A stretch of DNA of 40,366 nucleotides from Chloroflexota bacterium (GCA_035652535.1 DASRDP010000117.1:1-40366); one strand, 5' to 3'. Positions 8,525 to 16,453 are shown, numbered from the stretch's first letter. Made by a program: numbers and translations. The notes: a model not told the origin generated them from the letters alone.

Positions 8525-9748
8525 CTAGCTCAGGAGCCGCTCGCGGTCATCCCACACGTCGTTCTTGGAGCGAATCGTCTTCACCAGCTCGACTTTTCTC
8601 GCCATATCGCCGATGAGCGCCGCGCCGACGAGCCGGTTCTCGTAGAAAAAGAGCCGCCGATACGACCAGTTTGTCGGGTTCGAGCCGTTGGGGTAGACGC
8701 GCGAGACGCCCTGGATCTCCGGTCGGATGTCGGGCGTCGCGCCGATGACGGTCATCCGCGAGTCGAAGAGAGTGGTGGTGTACTGTCGTACGTCGCGCAC
8801 GGGCTGCCGATCCCCGAGCATGTTGAGCGCGGAGATCCGCCCGTGGAGCGAGGCGCTGGCCCAGGTCCCCATGGTGTAGTGGCGATCGAGATCGACGTCG
8901 TAAAACTCGGCGATATCGCCGGCCGCGTACACCCCTTCGACGTTCGTCTCCAGATATTCGTTCGTAACAATGCCGTATTTGATGTCGACGGAGCCCGAGG
9001 GCAGGAAACCGTGGTTGTAGGTCAGGCCAAGGCCGCAACCGACGATGTCCGCCTCGATCCTTCGGCTGCCACGCGAGATGACGGCCGCGACGTGGCCATC
9101 GCGGGTCTCGATATGGTCCGCGGTGTCCTCGTACACCATGTCGACGCCGTGGTGGCGCGCGATCCGGTCCACCAGCTCGCCGCCGTCCTCGTCGATCACG
9201 CGGTGGAGGAAGCGAGGGCCGCGGATGAGCCACGTCACGTGCAGGCCGCGCGACCGGAACCCCTCTGCCAGCTCGTAGGAGATGTAGCTGCCACCGATGC
9301 TCACGGCGGAGCGGCCTCGCTCGATCCGTTCGACTAGGTCCTTCGTGTCATCCAGCGTCTGGAAGTAGCAGACCCCGTCCGCGTCGGCGCCGGGCACGTC
9401 GAGGTGGTTGGGCGTGCCTCCGGTTGCCACGAGAAGCCGGTCGTAGGAGAAATCATTGCCAGTGTCGGTGACGATCGTACGGGATTCAAGGTCCACCTTG
9501 CAGACGCGGACGTTGGGGTAGAAGCAGATGTTGCGGTCCCGGTGAAACTCCATCGTCTTCATGAAGAGCTTCGATTCCGGTGTCTTCCCCTTCAAGAAGG
9601 GTGGAAGGGCAACCCGGTTGTAGAGGGGGTACGGCTCGTCGGTGAAGAGGGAGATTCGACAGTCCGGATCGTTCTTGCGGAGCGTCTCGGCGGCTGTTGT
9701 ACCCGCAGTGCCGTTCCCGAGCACTACATAGTGCCGCGCATCGGGCAA
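8525..9748 (-). CDS. FAD/NAD(P)-dependent pyridine nucleotide-disulfide oxidoreductase
   Basis: The 407-residue flavoprotein has an FAD-binding GNGTAG (11-16) after a VVL strand, the LLVATGG segment (about 105-111), a second nucleotide-binding fold with GGSYISYE (about 152-159, where most relatives have GGGxIGxE) and the FAD-closing GVYAAGDIAEF (about 272-282). The NRVALPPFLKGK stretch and layout recall NirB, rubredoxin reductases and ferredoxin reductases. No redox-active CxxC is present, so it is not a disulfide reductase. The start is TTG, preceded by GGAGAGG at good spacing. It lies 61 bp upstream of paaF and may be co-transcribed; a role as electron-transfer partner is possible but unproven. 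Confidence 0.88.
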   Translation of the reverse strand: MPDARHYVVLGNGTAGTTAAETLRKNDPDCRISLFTDEPYPLYNRVALPPFLKGKTPESKLFMKTMEFHRDRNICFYPNVRVCKVDLESRTIVTDTGNDFSYDRLLVATGGTPNHLDVPGADADGVCYFQTLDDTKDLVERIERGRSAVSIGGSYISYELAEGFRSRGLHVTWLIRGPRFLHRVIDEDGGELVDRIARHHGVDMVYEDTADHIETRDGHVAAVISRGSRRIEADIVGCGLGLTYNHGFLPSGSVDIKYGIVTNEYLETNVEGVYAAGDIAEFYDVDLDRHYTMGTWASASLHGRISALNMLGDRQPVRDVRQYTTTLFDSRMTVIGATPDIRPEIQGVSRVYPNGSNPTNWSYRRLFFYENRLVGAALIGDMARKVELVKTIRSKNDVWDDRERLLS

Positions 9749-9850
9749 AAAGCACCTCTCCAGCGAGATTCATGGACGGTTGTCAGGAACAGGTGGGAAG
9801 CAGACCATGCGTTCGCACGGAACGTCGCGCATATACGGTCGCAGGCAGCT

Positions 9851-9856
9851 ATTATA
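9851..9856 (-). promoter_or_regulatory. -10 box (TATAAT) before the FAD oxidoreductase gene
   Basis: TATAAT on the minus strand, giving a leader of roughly 95 nt before the TTG start. The same bases read TATTAT on the plus strand one base over, so a divergent promoter is possible. No clear -35 on either side. Confidence 0.4.
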
Positions 9857-10242
9857 GCGGACACCTCTGGAAGCGCGGCACTCCATGAAGAGAGCCCCGG
9901 CGTGCGGAAGCACATCCGGAGCTCTCCCGTCTCAGCCACTGGTTAGGCTGACAGAAGACCGGGCCATCACCTTGCGCCGGCTGATAGCAGCCGAGACCCC
10001 CGGGCCTTAATCAGGATTGCAGCCTGCGGCCCCCTGTGGGCGATGCGCCGGGGTGCGCCCGGGGTCACCCGGCCCCGCGAGGTCGTCGCGGGGCCTCACG
10101 TGTCCACCTGCCAAACCCCGAGAAGGACTCTGTACCGCATGATCGGATTGCTCCCCCTCATTAGGTGCGTCCTTTCTCTGGCCCCTGCGCAGGTCCAACT
10201 TTATGTTAGCTCTGAGGGGCAACGGGAGCAAGGCGCCCGGAC
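9857..10242. other. Gene-free, hairpin-rich intergenic region
   Basis: I see no convincing gene here. The region carries consecutive stable hairpins. H1 (9890-9926) has GAGAGC/GCTCTC outside, CCGG/CCGG in the middle and GTGC/GCAC closed by a GGAA tetraloop. H2 (9932-9951) is TCAGCC/GGCTGA with an 8-base loop. H3 (9979-9992) is GGCTG/CAGCC with a 4-base loop. H4 (10071-10095) has a perfect 10-bp stem, GGCCCCGCGA/TCGCGGGGCC, with a 5-base loop. None has a T tract, so they are not ordinary terminators. A structured small RNA on either strand, or a leader or 3' element, is possible. SRP RNA, RNase P RNA and tmRNA core motifs were looked for and not found. Confidence 0.35.
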
Positions 10243-10605
10243 CTAGCTCCCCACCGCGAACTTCCCCAACGCGTCCACCAGACGTGCGCCCGTCTCCACC
10301 TGCCGCAGAGCCTGGCGGTAGGCGTGCAGGATCTCATTCTCCCGCTCGAGCTGCACCGTCGTCTCGGTCACCGGGCGTGTCGCATCCTGCGTGTCACCCT
10401 CGGCCATCAACGTGTTCGTCTGGGTCGCGCCGAACGTGTTGCGAAAGATCATGGTGCGGATGATCCGTCGGTCCAGGGTCTCCGTGTACTGGGCGAGGGC
10501 CTCGGTGAGCGCTCGCACACGCGCTTCCTGCTCCTCGATCAGTCCCCTCAGGGCTTTCAGCACCCGCTCCCGGTCCTCGGACAATTCATCAACGTATGAG
10601 GGCAT
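10243..10605 (-). CDS. Hypothetical coiled-coil protein, third gene of a trio
   Basis: The protein has 120 residues and no family I recognise. Residues about 5-50 are a strongly amphipathic helix (ELSEDRERVLKALRG, then EEQEARVRALTEAL) that should form a coiled coil. A middle part, MIFRNTFGATQTNTLM, is followed by a second long helix (about 80-115). No membrane segment or signal peptide is present. The ATG is preceded by GGAGGA, a strong ribosome site located at the end of the upstream gene. It begins 3 bp after that gene stops, so it belongs to one operon with the winged-helix-like and metallo-beta-lactamase genes. Confidence 0.7.
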   Translation of the reverse strand: MPSYVDELSEDRERVLKALRGLIEEQEARVRALTEALAQYTETLDRRIIRTMIFRNTFGATQTNTLMAEGDTQDATRPVTETTVQLERENEILHAYRQALRQVETGARLVDALGKFAVGS

Positions 10606-10608
10606 GGG

Positions 10609-11058
10609 TCACGGTCCTCCCAGCTTCGAATCGAGGGATTTGAGTAGGCGAATGATTTCGTCCAATCGATGAATGATCTGATCGTCGAGATCGCCCGTCG
10701 TCGGCGTGCTCGGCGTTTGCGCGCCCGCGCCGGAGGCGGGCTTCGCGCTCATACCGAGCCGACCCTCCGCTGCGAGGTTCCCTTGCTCCGTCGGCACGAA
10801 CGTGTCGTACTTCACGCCGCGCTCCCACACGGAGATCAGGCCCAACCGTTGCAGCGCCATGAGGGAATCGAGGAATTGATTGCGGCTCGGGTCTTCCTGG
10901 AACTCCGCGTAGCTCAGCTCCGTGAAGCCGGACCGGCGGGCGATCTCCCACTCGTTGAGCGCCCGAATCCGGTCCTTCATGCCCTCCCTGGCGCGGTAGC
11001 CTTCGACGAGGGCTTCCAGCGTCTTTTGCTGAAGTTCGGACAATGGCGCCACGGACAT
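10609..11058 (-). CDS. Hypothetical winged-helix-like protein, second gene of a trio
   Basis: This 149-residue protein starts with a helical domain whose segment from about 58 to 90, FLDSLMALQRLGLIS followed by WERGVKYDTFVPTEQG, looks like the recognition helix and wing of a MarR/PadR-type winged helix. A flexible SAKPASGAGAQTPSTPTTG linker follows, and a C-terminal amphipathic helix (DLDDQIIHRLDEIIRLLKSL) that could dimerise or bind the coiled-coil partner encoded next door. The ATG lies 1 bp after the stop of the upstream metallo-beta-lactamase gene, implying translational coupling. A DNA-binding regulatory role is inferred from fold alone. Confidence 0.7.
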   Translation of the reverse strand: MSVAPLSELQQKTLEALVEGYRAREGMKDRIRALNEWEIARRSGFTELSYAEFQEDPSRNQFLDSLMALQRLGLISVWERGVKYDTFVPTEQGNLAAEGRLGMSAKPASGAGAQTPSTPTTGDLDDQIIHRLDEIIRLLKSLDSKLGGP

Positions 11059-11059
11059 A

Positions 11060-11695
11060 TCAGGAGCGTCGGTATTGCAGGAGGACGACGGTCGGCTCGC
11101 TCGGAAGCGAGCTATGCGTAACGTTAATTCGCGGCTGAGGCTCGGATTGCGTCAGCCCCATCTCGCGGAGAAATCGATCGACCCCTTCCAGCTCGACGGT
11201 GGAGACGTCCGTCGCGTAGTGCATGGGAACCACGAGCTTCGGCTCGATTTGGCTAATGACCTCCACCGCCTCGGACGGCCCAATCGTGCAGTGCCCGCCG
11301 ACGGGTATGAGCAGTACGTTCACGTCTTTCATCAGCTCGATCTGCTCGGTGGTGGGGATGCTCGCCAGGTCGCCCAGGTGGCAGAGGGTGATGTCGTCGA
11401 CGGAGATGATGTAGGCCGTATTTCTCGGGGTGCCCGGGGCCTTGCCGGCCGGCGTGCGCACCCCCGTTACGATGATTCCCTGGACCTCGTATTCGCCGGG
11501 CCCGTCGAGCACCGTGGGTGAGCCAGCCAACTCCCCCACCGCGCTGTGGTTGGGATGCGAATTCGAGATTGTCACGACGTCTGCCGTGACTCGGTTCACG
11601 GAATAGCCGCTGGCCCGCGCGCACGGATCGGTAACCAGCGTCGCGTCCCGGCCTCGCATACGAAAACAGGAATGTCCGATCCAGGTTAGCTCCAC
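11060..11695 (-). CDS. Metallo-beta-lactamase-fold protein with altered metal motif
   Basis: This 211-residue protein resembles the UPF0173/RomA-like branch of the metallo-beta-lactamase superfamily: an opening ELTWIGHSCFRM strand, a DGPGEYEVQGI segment, CHLGD, PVGGHCTIGP and a closing VPMHYAT. The canonical HxHxDH metal motif reads N-S-H-P-N-H here (about residues 50-55), so the first His and the Asp are both Asn, while later ligands (Asp of HLGD, His of MHY) remain. It may bind one metal or none. The start is GTG at 11695 with AAGGAGAGG immediately upstream; the longer frame to 11845 crosses the promoter. It is the first gene of the trio. Confidence 0.85.
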   Translation of the reverse strand: MELTWIGHSCFRMRGRDATLVTDPCARASGYSVNRVTADVVTISNSHPNHSAVGELAGSPTVLDGPGEYEVQGIIVTGVRTPAGKAPGTPRNTAYIISVDDITLCHLGDLASIPTTEQIELMKDVNVLLIPVGGHCTIGPSEAVEVISQIEPKLVVPMHYATDVSTVELEGVDRFLREMGLTQSEPQPRINVTHSSLPSEPTVVLLQYRRS

Positions 11696-11744
11696 ACCTC
11701 TCCTTTCCCTCGTTCCCGGCCCGCCTCGGTGGCAACTGGGCGCC

Positions 11745-11750
11745 ATTGTA
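11745..11750 (-). promoter_or_regulatory. -10 box (TACAAT) of the metallo-beta-lactamase trio
   Basis: TACAAT on the minus strand, about 50 bp before the GTG at 11695. It is divergent from the TATAAT at 11806-11811, with about 55 bp between the two boxes; no clear -35 is visible. Confidence 0.4.
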
Positions 11751-11805
11751 ACAACGCCCGACGCCCTGCCCTGTCTGGCCGCCAGTGCGCTGCGCTGCGC
11801 GCCAG

Positions 11806-11811
11806 TATAAT
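11806..11811 (+). promoter_or_regulatory. -10 box (TATAAT) before the small membrane protein gene
   Basis: A perfect TATAAT inside the small dyad GCCAG-TATAA-TGGC, giving a leader of about 108 nt before the ATG at 11926. Upstream is a GCGCT-repetitive stretch without a recognisable -35. Confidence 0.5.
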
Positions 11812-11925
11812 GGCGAAAATCTGCGGCGGGAGGTGAGTCGGGCAAGGCCAGCCGCGATCCTCAGATCCGAGCGCTGCTCTCATGCACGACGCGCGTGGCG
11901 CACGGGCGCAATTCATGGAGGCGAA

Positions 11926-12384
11926 ATGGCAGGGCAGAACTTCAGCGGATCATCGAGCCAATGGGATGACTACGCGGATCGCATTCGACAGCAATTGCCC
12001 ACCGCACCCGACTCGCTGACGGACGCTTACGTGGCCTGGGCGCCGTGGATCGCGATGATCTTTGGCGCGTTCGGCGTGTTCATGAGCATCGTGCTCCTGA
12101 CCGTGGGGGCGATCTTCTCGCCGCTCCTTCTCCTCGCCGGCGCCTGGGGCATCCAGGCGGGCGCGGCGGCCTTCCTGGCGCTCGTGTTCCTCCTCGTCGG
12201 CAGCGCGCTGGACGTCGTCGGCGGCTACTTCATGCGCCAGATGCGCCTCAACGGGTGGTGGCTCGTCGCGGCGGGCCTGATCGTCGGGATCCTGCAGAAC
12301 GTCGTCCATTTCAGTGTTATCGGCCTCGTCATCGTGCTGGCGATCTCGTACATCCACGTGGAGGTGAAGCCCCGGTACCACTGA
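11926..12384 (+). CDS. Small integral membrane protein of unknown function
   Basis: This 152-residue protein has a 35-residue hydrophilic N terminus (SSSQWDDYADRIRQQL) and then four hydrophobic segments at roughly 38-62, 65-97, 108-122 and 125-143, ending in a short basic tail, IHVEVKPRYH. I do not recognise a family. The ATG at 11926 is preceded by GGAGGCGAA, a strong ribosome site; the frame extends upstream to 11785 but that would put the promoter inside the gene. It stands alone, divergent from the metallo-beta-lactamase trio and convergent with the beta-propeller gene 15 bp downstream. Confidence 0.75.
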   Translation: MAGQNFSGSSSQWDDYADRIRQQLPTAPDSLTDAYVAWAPWIAMIFGAFGVFMSIVLLTVGAIFSPLLLLAGAWGIQAGAAAFLALVFLLVGSALDVVGGYFMRQMRLNGWWLVAAGLIVGILQNVVHFSVIGLVIVLAISYIHVEVKPRYH

Positions 12385-12399
12385 CCGACCGGCCCGGGT

Positions 12400-13599
12400 C
12401 TACTGAGCCGCCGGGCGCCAGAAGGCGAGGCGCCCTCGCGCCACCGTCGTCTCCTCGTGAGCGCCGGCCAGCGACCGCACCAGGACCTGGCGCACCGTCG
12501 GGACCACGCCGTTCTCGCGCTCCTTGGCCCTCGACGCCGCCAGAACCAGCTCCGCGCCGTCTGGCGAGACGAGGCTTGCCGACTGGACGTACTGGTCGAA
12601 GTGGCTGAACAGGAGGAACATGTCGCGGGTCGGACGCACCCAACCGAGATCCTCCCGGCTCCCCGCTGACACGTCCACCGTACGGACGAATACCGCCCGG
12701 TCCGAGATTTCCCCGGATACGTAGATGATGCGCCGGCCATCGGGGGTCCAGAAGTAGGCGATGATGGGGTCCTCGATGATTCTCTGCTCCGAACCCGACG
12801 CGAGGTCGTACAGCGTCACCCCGGCGTATAACGCCGCGTCGACGTTCGGCCGCCACGCGCACGCGACAAGATCGCCGGTCGGGCTCGGAATAAGCGCCGG
12901 CGCCAGCCCGGCCGTGAAAAGTGGCTGAGGGACGCGATCTGCAACGGTCGCGACCTGGCAGGCTTCCGACCCCTCGACCCCTGCCTCCAACTGGAGCGCG
13001 ACGACGGCCGCTGCGCGTGTCGACGACCAGACGGGCGCGCGGAACGCCGTGGCCGGCCTCCGCTCCACCTGCTCCTGCACGACCTGCCCGCCCTCGATCC
13101 TGATCCAGAGCAGGCGGCTGTGTGGCTCCGCGGCCCGACCGGTGCCCACGTTGGCTACGAGCCCCCGCGAATCGGGCTGCCACGTGAAGTACAGGGGCGC
13201 CCCCTGGGCCACGGTCAGCGGCGGCCGCTCGCCCTCCGGATCGATGACGCGGAGGTAAAGCTGGTTCGCGAGCTGGACCAATACCGCGATCCGACGACCA
13301 TCGGGCGACCACCCCATGTAGATGGGGGCTTCGTTGGTGGCCGTGTACGCCGCCACGTTGCGCGTTCCGTCCGCGCCGACGACGCGAACGCCGGAGGCCA
13401 CCAACTCGTTTCCATGGACTTCGTAGCGGAAATACGCGAGCCTCGACCCATCGGGCGACCACGTCGGCCAATTCGCAAACCGGCTGCCCTCCTCGTCCGG
13501 CAGGGCCGATTCCTCCGCGGAGACCGAGATCTCGTGCCCGACGTCAAGGTCGCGGACCCGGATCTCTCCGCTCTCCGCCACGTACGCGATCTGGCGCAT
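12400..13599 (-). CDS. TolB-like WD40/PD40 beta-propeller protein
   Basis: This 399-residue protein repeats the PD40 motif of TolB-like six-bladed propellers: WSPDGSRLAY (about 52-61), WSPDGRRIAVL (about 103-113), WQPDSRGLV (about 145-153) and WTPDGRRIIYV (about 285-295). There is no signal peptide, so it probably stays in the cytoplasm, unlike TolB. The ATG at 13599 is preceded by AGGAGG; the open frame continues to 13671 into serS. It begins 22 bp after serS stops, making it the third gene of lysS-serS-propeller. Such propellers usually bind proteins or ligands; nothing indicates an enzyme activity. Confidence 0.85.
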   Translation of the reverse strand: MRQIAYVAESGEIRVRDLDVGHEISVSAEESALPDEEGSRFANWPTWSPDGSRLAYFRYEVHGNELVASGVRVVGADGTRNVAAYTATNEAPIYMGWSPDGRRIAVLVQLANQLYLRVIDPEGERPPLTVAQGAPLYFTWQPDSRGLVANVGTGRAAEPHSRLLWIRIEGGQVVQEQVERRPATAFRAPVWSSTRAAAVVALQLEAGVEGSEACQVATVADRVPQPLFTAGLAPALIPSPTGDLVACAWRPNVDAALYAGVTLYDLASGSEQRIIEDPIIAYFWTPDGRRIIYVSGEISDRAVFVRTVDVSAGSREDLGWVRPTRDMFLLFSHFDQYVQSASLVSPDGAELVLAASRAKERENGVVPTVRQVLVRSLAGAHEETTVARGRLAFWRPAAQ

Positions 13600-13621
13600 G
13601 GCGACCTCCTGCCTGGCATGA

Positions 13622-14896
13622 TCACCGTTGAGCGACGATCTCGCGGGCGCGCAGGAATGGTTGGAGCGCATTCGGCACAGCGACGGCGCCGTCTTCGCGC
13701 TGGTACGTCTCCAGAATCGCGGCCATCGTTCGCCCCACCGCGAGCCCAGACCCGTTCAGGGTATGGACGTAGTCCGCGTGGGCGGTCGGTGTGGGCCGAT
13801 ACTTGATGTCCGCGCGGCGAGCCTGAAAGTCCCCGCAGCTCGAGCACGACGAGATCTCCACAAATCGGTCCTGGCCCGGCATCCACACTTCCAGGTCATA
13901 GGTCTTGCGGGAGGTGAATCCCATATCACCCGTACACAGCAGCACCACGCGGTACGGCAGATCGAGCGCCTGGAGCACGGCCTCGGCGTCGCTCACCATC
14001 GATTCCAGCTCTTCGAGCGATCGGTCGGGCTGGGTCAGCTTCACCATCTCTACCTTGTCGAATTGATGGACGCGGATCAGCCCGCGGGTGTCGCGGCCGG
14101 CGGCGCCAGCCTCCCTGCGAAAGCACGCGCTGTAGGCACAGTAGCGAATGGGCAACCGGGCGCCGTCCAGGATCTCCCCGCGATGGAGGTTCGTCACCGG
14201 GACTTCCGCCGTCGGGATCAGATAGAGATCGTCAGCCTCCAGATGGTAGGCATCGTCGCCGAACTTGGGAAGCTGTCCGGTCCCCTCCATCGCTTCCGGC
14301 TTCACGACGTATGGCGGGGCGATCTCTGTGTATCCGTGCTGGCCGACGTGGAGGTCGAGCATGAGGGCGATGAGCGCGCGGGAGAGCGCGGCGCCCTGAC
14401 CGACGAGCGCCTGGAAGCGCGACCCGGCGATCTTGGCCCCTCGCTCGAAGTCGATGATTCCCAGATCCTCGCCGATCTCCCAGTGCGGCCTCGGCGGAAA
14501 CGGGAAGGACCGTGTGTCGCCCCATCGCCGCACCTCGACGTTCTCGGCGGCGTCGGCGCCAACGGGGACGCTCGGGTCCGGGATGTTGGGGACCTCCAGC
14601 AGCAAGGGCTCCAGCTCGCCGTCGATCCCGCGAATTTCGGGCTCCAGCACGGCGATCCGCTCGGAGAGCGCCCGCGTCTCGGCGATGAGCTGTCCCCGCT
14701 CCTCCGGGTCCTTCGCGCCCGCGATCTTCGCTGACCGTTGGTTGCGCTGCGCGCGGAGCCGCTCCAGCTCCTGGAGGATCGCGCGACGCCGCGCGTCGAG
14801 CGCGAGGATCCGGTCGATCGGCGCGTCGGAGCGGCGGTTGTCCAGCGCCTGACGGACCAACGCCTCGTTTTCGCGAATGTACTGCATGCTCAGCAC
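13622..14896 (-). CDS. serS: Seryl-tRNA synthetase
   Basis: The enzyme charges tRNA-Ser (and tRNA-Sec where present) with serine in the cytoplasm. The 424-residue length is normal. Residues about 1-105 form the tRNA-binding coiled-coil arm (ILQELERLRAQRNQRS, then a second helix). The class II core follows, with motif 2 FRREAGAAGRDTRGLIR and motif 3 GSGLAVGRTMAAILE. The start is GTG at 14896, because MLSMQYIREN aligns with the usual SerRS beginning and AGGAG lies 8 bases upstream; an in-frame ATG three codons later is the alternative. It sits 49 bp downstream of lysS. Confidence 0.97.
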   Translation of the reverse strand: MLSMQYIRENEALVRQALDNRRSDAPIDRILALDARRRAILQELERLRAQRNQRSAKIAGAKDPEERGQLIAETRALSERIAVLEPEIRGIDGELEPLLLEVPNIPDPSVPVGADAAENVEVRRWGDTRSFPFPPRPHWEIGEDLGIIDFERGAKIAGSRFQALVGQGAALSRALIALMLDLHVGQHGYTEIAPPYVVKPEAMEGTGQLPKFGDDAYHLEADDLYLIPTAEVPVTNLHRGEILDGARLPIRYCAYSACFRREAGAAGRDTRGLIRVHQFDKVEMVKLTQPDRSLEELESMVSDAEAVLQALDLPYRVVLLCTGDMGFTSRKTYDLEVWMPGQDRFVEISSCSSCGDFQARRADIKYRPTPTAHADYVHTLNGSGLAVGRTMAAILETYQREDGAVAVPNALQPFLRAREIVAQR

Positions 14897-14945
14897 GCCC
14901 GTGCTCCTGCTGCGCGCCGGCGGCCCCGCTGTTCGCGCTCGGCGG

Positions 14946-16424
14946 TCATCGCGTGTCCCGAGATCGGAGCTGGGGAAAGAGGATGACGTCGCGGATGGAC
15001 GGCTGATTCGTGAGCACCATGACCAGCCGATCGATGCCGATTCCTAGACCGCCGGTCGGGGGCATCCCGTGCTCCACCGCCACCAGGAAGTCCTCGTCCA
15101 GCGCCTGCGCCTCCTCGTCCCCCGCCGCACGCTGGGCGACCTGCTCGTCGAAGCGCCGACGCTGCTCCACGGGATCGTTCAGCTCGGAGAAGGCGTTCGC
15201 GATCTCCATGCCGCCGATGTACGCCTCGAACCGCTCGACCTCATCCGGCTGGCTCGGGCGCCGCTTTGCGAGCGGCGTCGTCTCAACGGGATAGTCGACC
15301 ACGAAGGTGGGCTGGACCAGGCGCGGCTCCACGAATACGGTCGACAGCTCGTCAATAACCTTCGCCCGATTCCACGATCGATCGACTTCGAGCCCCGCCC
15401 GGGAAGCCGCCGAGCGCAACATCTCGTCGTCCGGATACTCGAGGTAGTCCACGCCCGCGTACTCCAGGATCAGCTCCTGGAGACGACGGCGCGGCCATGG
15501 CGGGGCCAGCTCGATGGGCTCGCCCTTCCACTCGAGGCTCGTGGTGCCCATCACGTCGAGGGCCACGTGGGACACGAGCTGCTCGACCAGCTCCATGATC
15601 GCTTCATAGTCAGCGTAGGCCTGGTACAGCTCGAGCATGGTGAACTCGGGGTTGTGCTTGTAGCTCAGCCCCTCGTTGCGGAAGATGCGGCCGATTTCAT
15701 ACACGCGCTCGATGCCACCGACGATGCAGCGCTTCAGGAACAGCTCGATGGCGATGCGCAGATACAGCTCCTGATCGAGCGCGTTCGAGAACGTCGTGAA
15801 GGGCCGCGCCGCGGCGCCCGACGCCACCGCCTGCATCATGGGCGTCTCGACCTCCAGGAAGCCGCGGTCGTCGAGAAATCGACGCACTGAGCGCACGATC
15901 CGCGTACGGGCGGCGAAGACGTTCCGCACCTCTTGGTTGGCGATGAGGTCGAGGTAGCGCTGGCGATGGCGCTTCTCGACGTCGGTGAGGCCGTGCCACT
16001 TTTCGGGCAGCGGCCTGATCGCCTTTGCCAGGAAGGTGAGAGAGCGGGCCTCGATCGTGGGCTCGCCCGTCTTCGTGCGGAAGGGCACGCCGTGGACGCC
16101 GATGAAGTCGCCAACGTCCAGCTCGCGGTAGAGGGCGAACCCGGCCTCGCCGAGGGAGTCGCGCCGAAAGTGGATTTGGATTCGACCGCCACCGTCGAGA
16201 ATGTTGGCAAAGCCCGCCTTCCCCATGTGCCGGATCGCGCCGACGATCCGGCCGGCCACGCGGACCTCGTGGCCCTCGAATCGCTCGAAATCGGCGACAA
16301 GGTCGGCGGACTGGTGGGTTCGCTCGAATTTGCGGGGGAAGGGGTCGACGCCGAGTTCGCGGATGGCGTCGAGCTTGCGGAGCCGCGCGGCACTCAGGTC
16401 ACCGCCCTCTACGTGCTCCGCCAC
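14946..16424 (-). CDS. lysS: Lysyl-tRNA synthetase, class II
   Basis: The enzyme attaches lysine to tRNA-Lys. It has an N-terminal OB-fold anticodon-binding domain (about 45-150, VRVAGRIVGAIRHMGKAGFA) and a class II catalytic core with FRNEGLSYKHNPEFTMLE (motif 2 region) and GGLGIGIDRLVM (motif 3). The 492-residue length is typical. The frame opens with a GTG at 16430, but AGGA abuts that codon directly, so the GTG two codons later (16424), 6 bases from AGGA, is the better start. It heads an operon with serS and the beta-propeller gene, and a TATAAT lies about 30 bp upstream. Confidence 0.97.
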   Translation of the reverse strand: MAEHVEGGDLSAARLRKLDAIRELGVDPFPRKFERTHQSADLVADFERFEGHEVRVAGRIVGAIRHMGKAGFANILDGGGRIQIHFRRDSLGEAGFALYRELDVGDFIGVHGVPFRTKTGEPTIEARSLTFLAKAIRPLPEKWHGLTDVEKRHRQRYLDLIANQEVRNVFAARTRIVRSVRRFLDDRGFLEVETPMMQAVASGAAARPFTTFSNALDQELYLRIAIELFLKRCIVGGIERVYEIGRIFRNEGLSYKHNPEFTMLELYQAYADYEAIMELVEQLVSHVALDVMGTTSLEWKGEPIELAPPWPRRRLQELILEYAGVDYLEYPDDEMLRSAASRAGLEVDRSWNRAKVIDELSTVFVEPRLVQPTFVVDYPVETTPLAKRRPSQPDEVERFEAYIGGMEIANAFSELNDPVEQRRRFDEQVAQRAAGDEEAQALDEDFLVAVEHGMPPTGGLGIGIDRLVMVLTNQPSIRDVILFPQLRSRDTR

Positions 16425-16453
16425 GCACACTCCTGAACGTCTGTGGTTCTCGA

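Noticed and set aside
9886-9970. Cobalamin-riboswitch resemblance on the plus strand (ATCCGGAGCT, CCACTG, and a B12-box-like CAGAAGACCGG)
   Set aside because: Several conserved pieces are missing or displaced, the bases fold better as simple hairpins, and no plus-strand gene follows. An Infernal RF00174 score would settle it.
10007-10246. Short open frames on both strands (74 codons minus, 67 codons plus)
   Set aside because: They lie over the strong hairpins, lack ribosome sites and have biased, domain-free translations.
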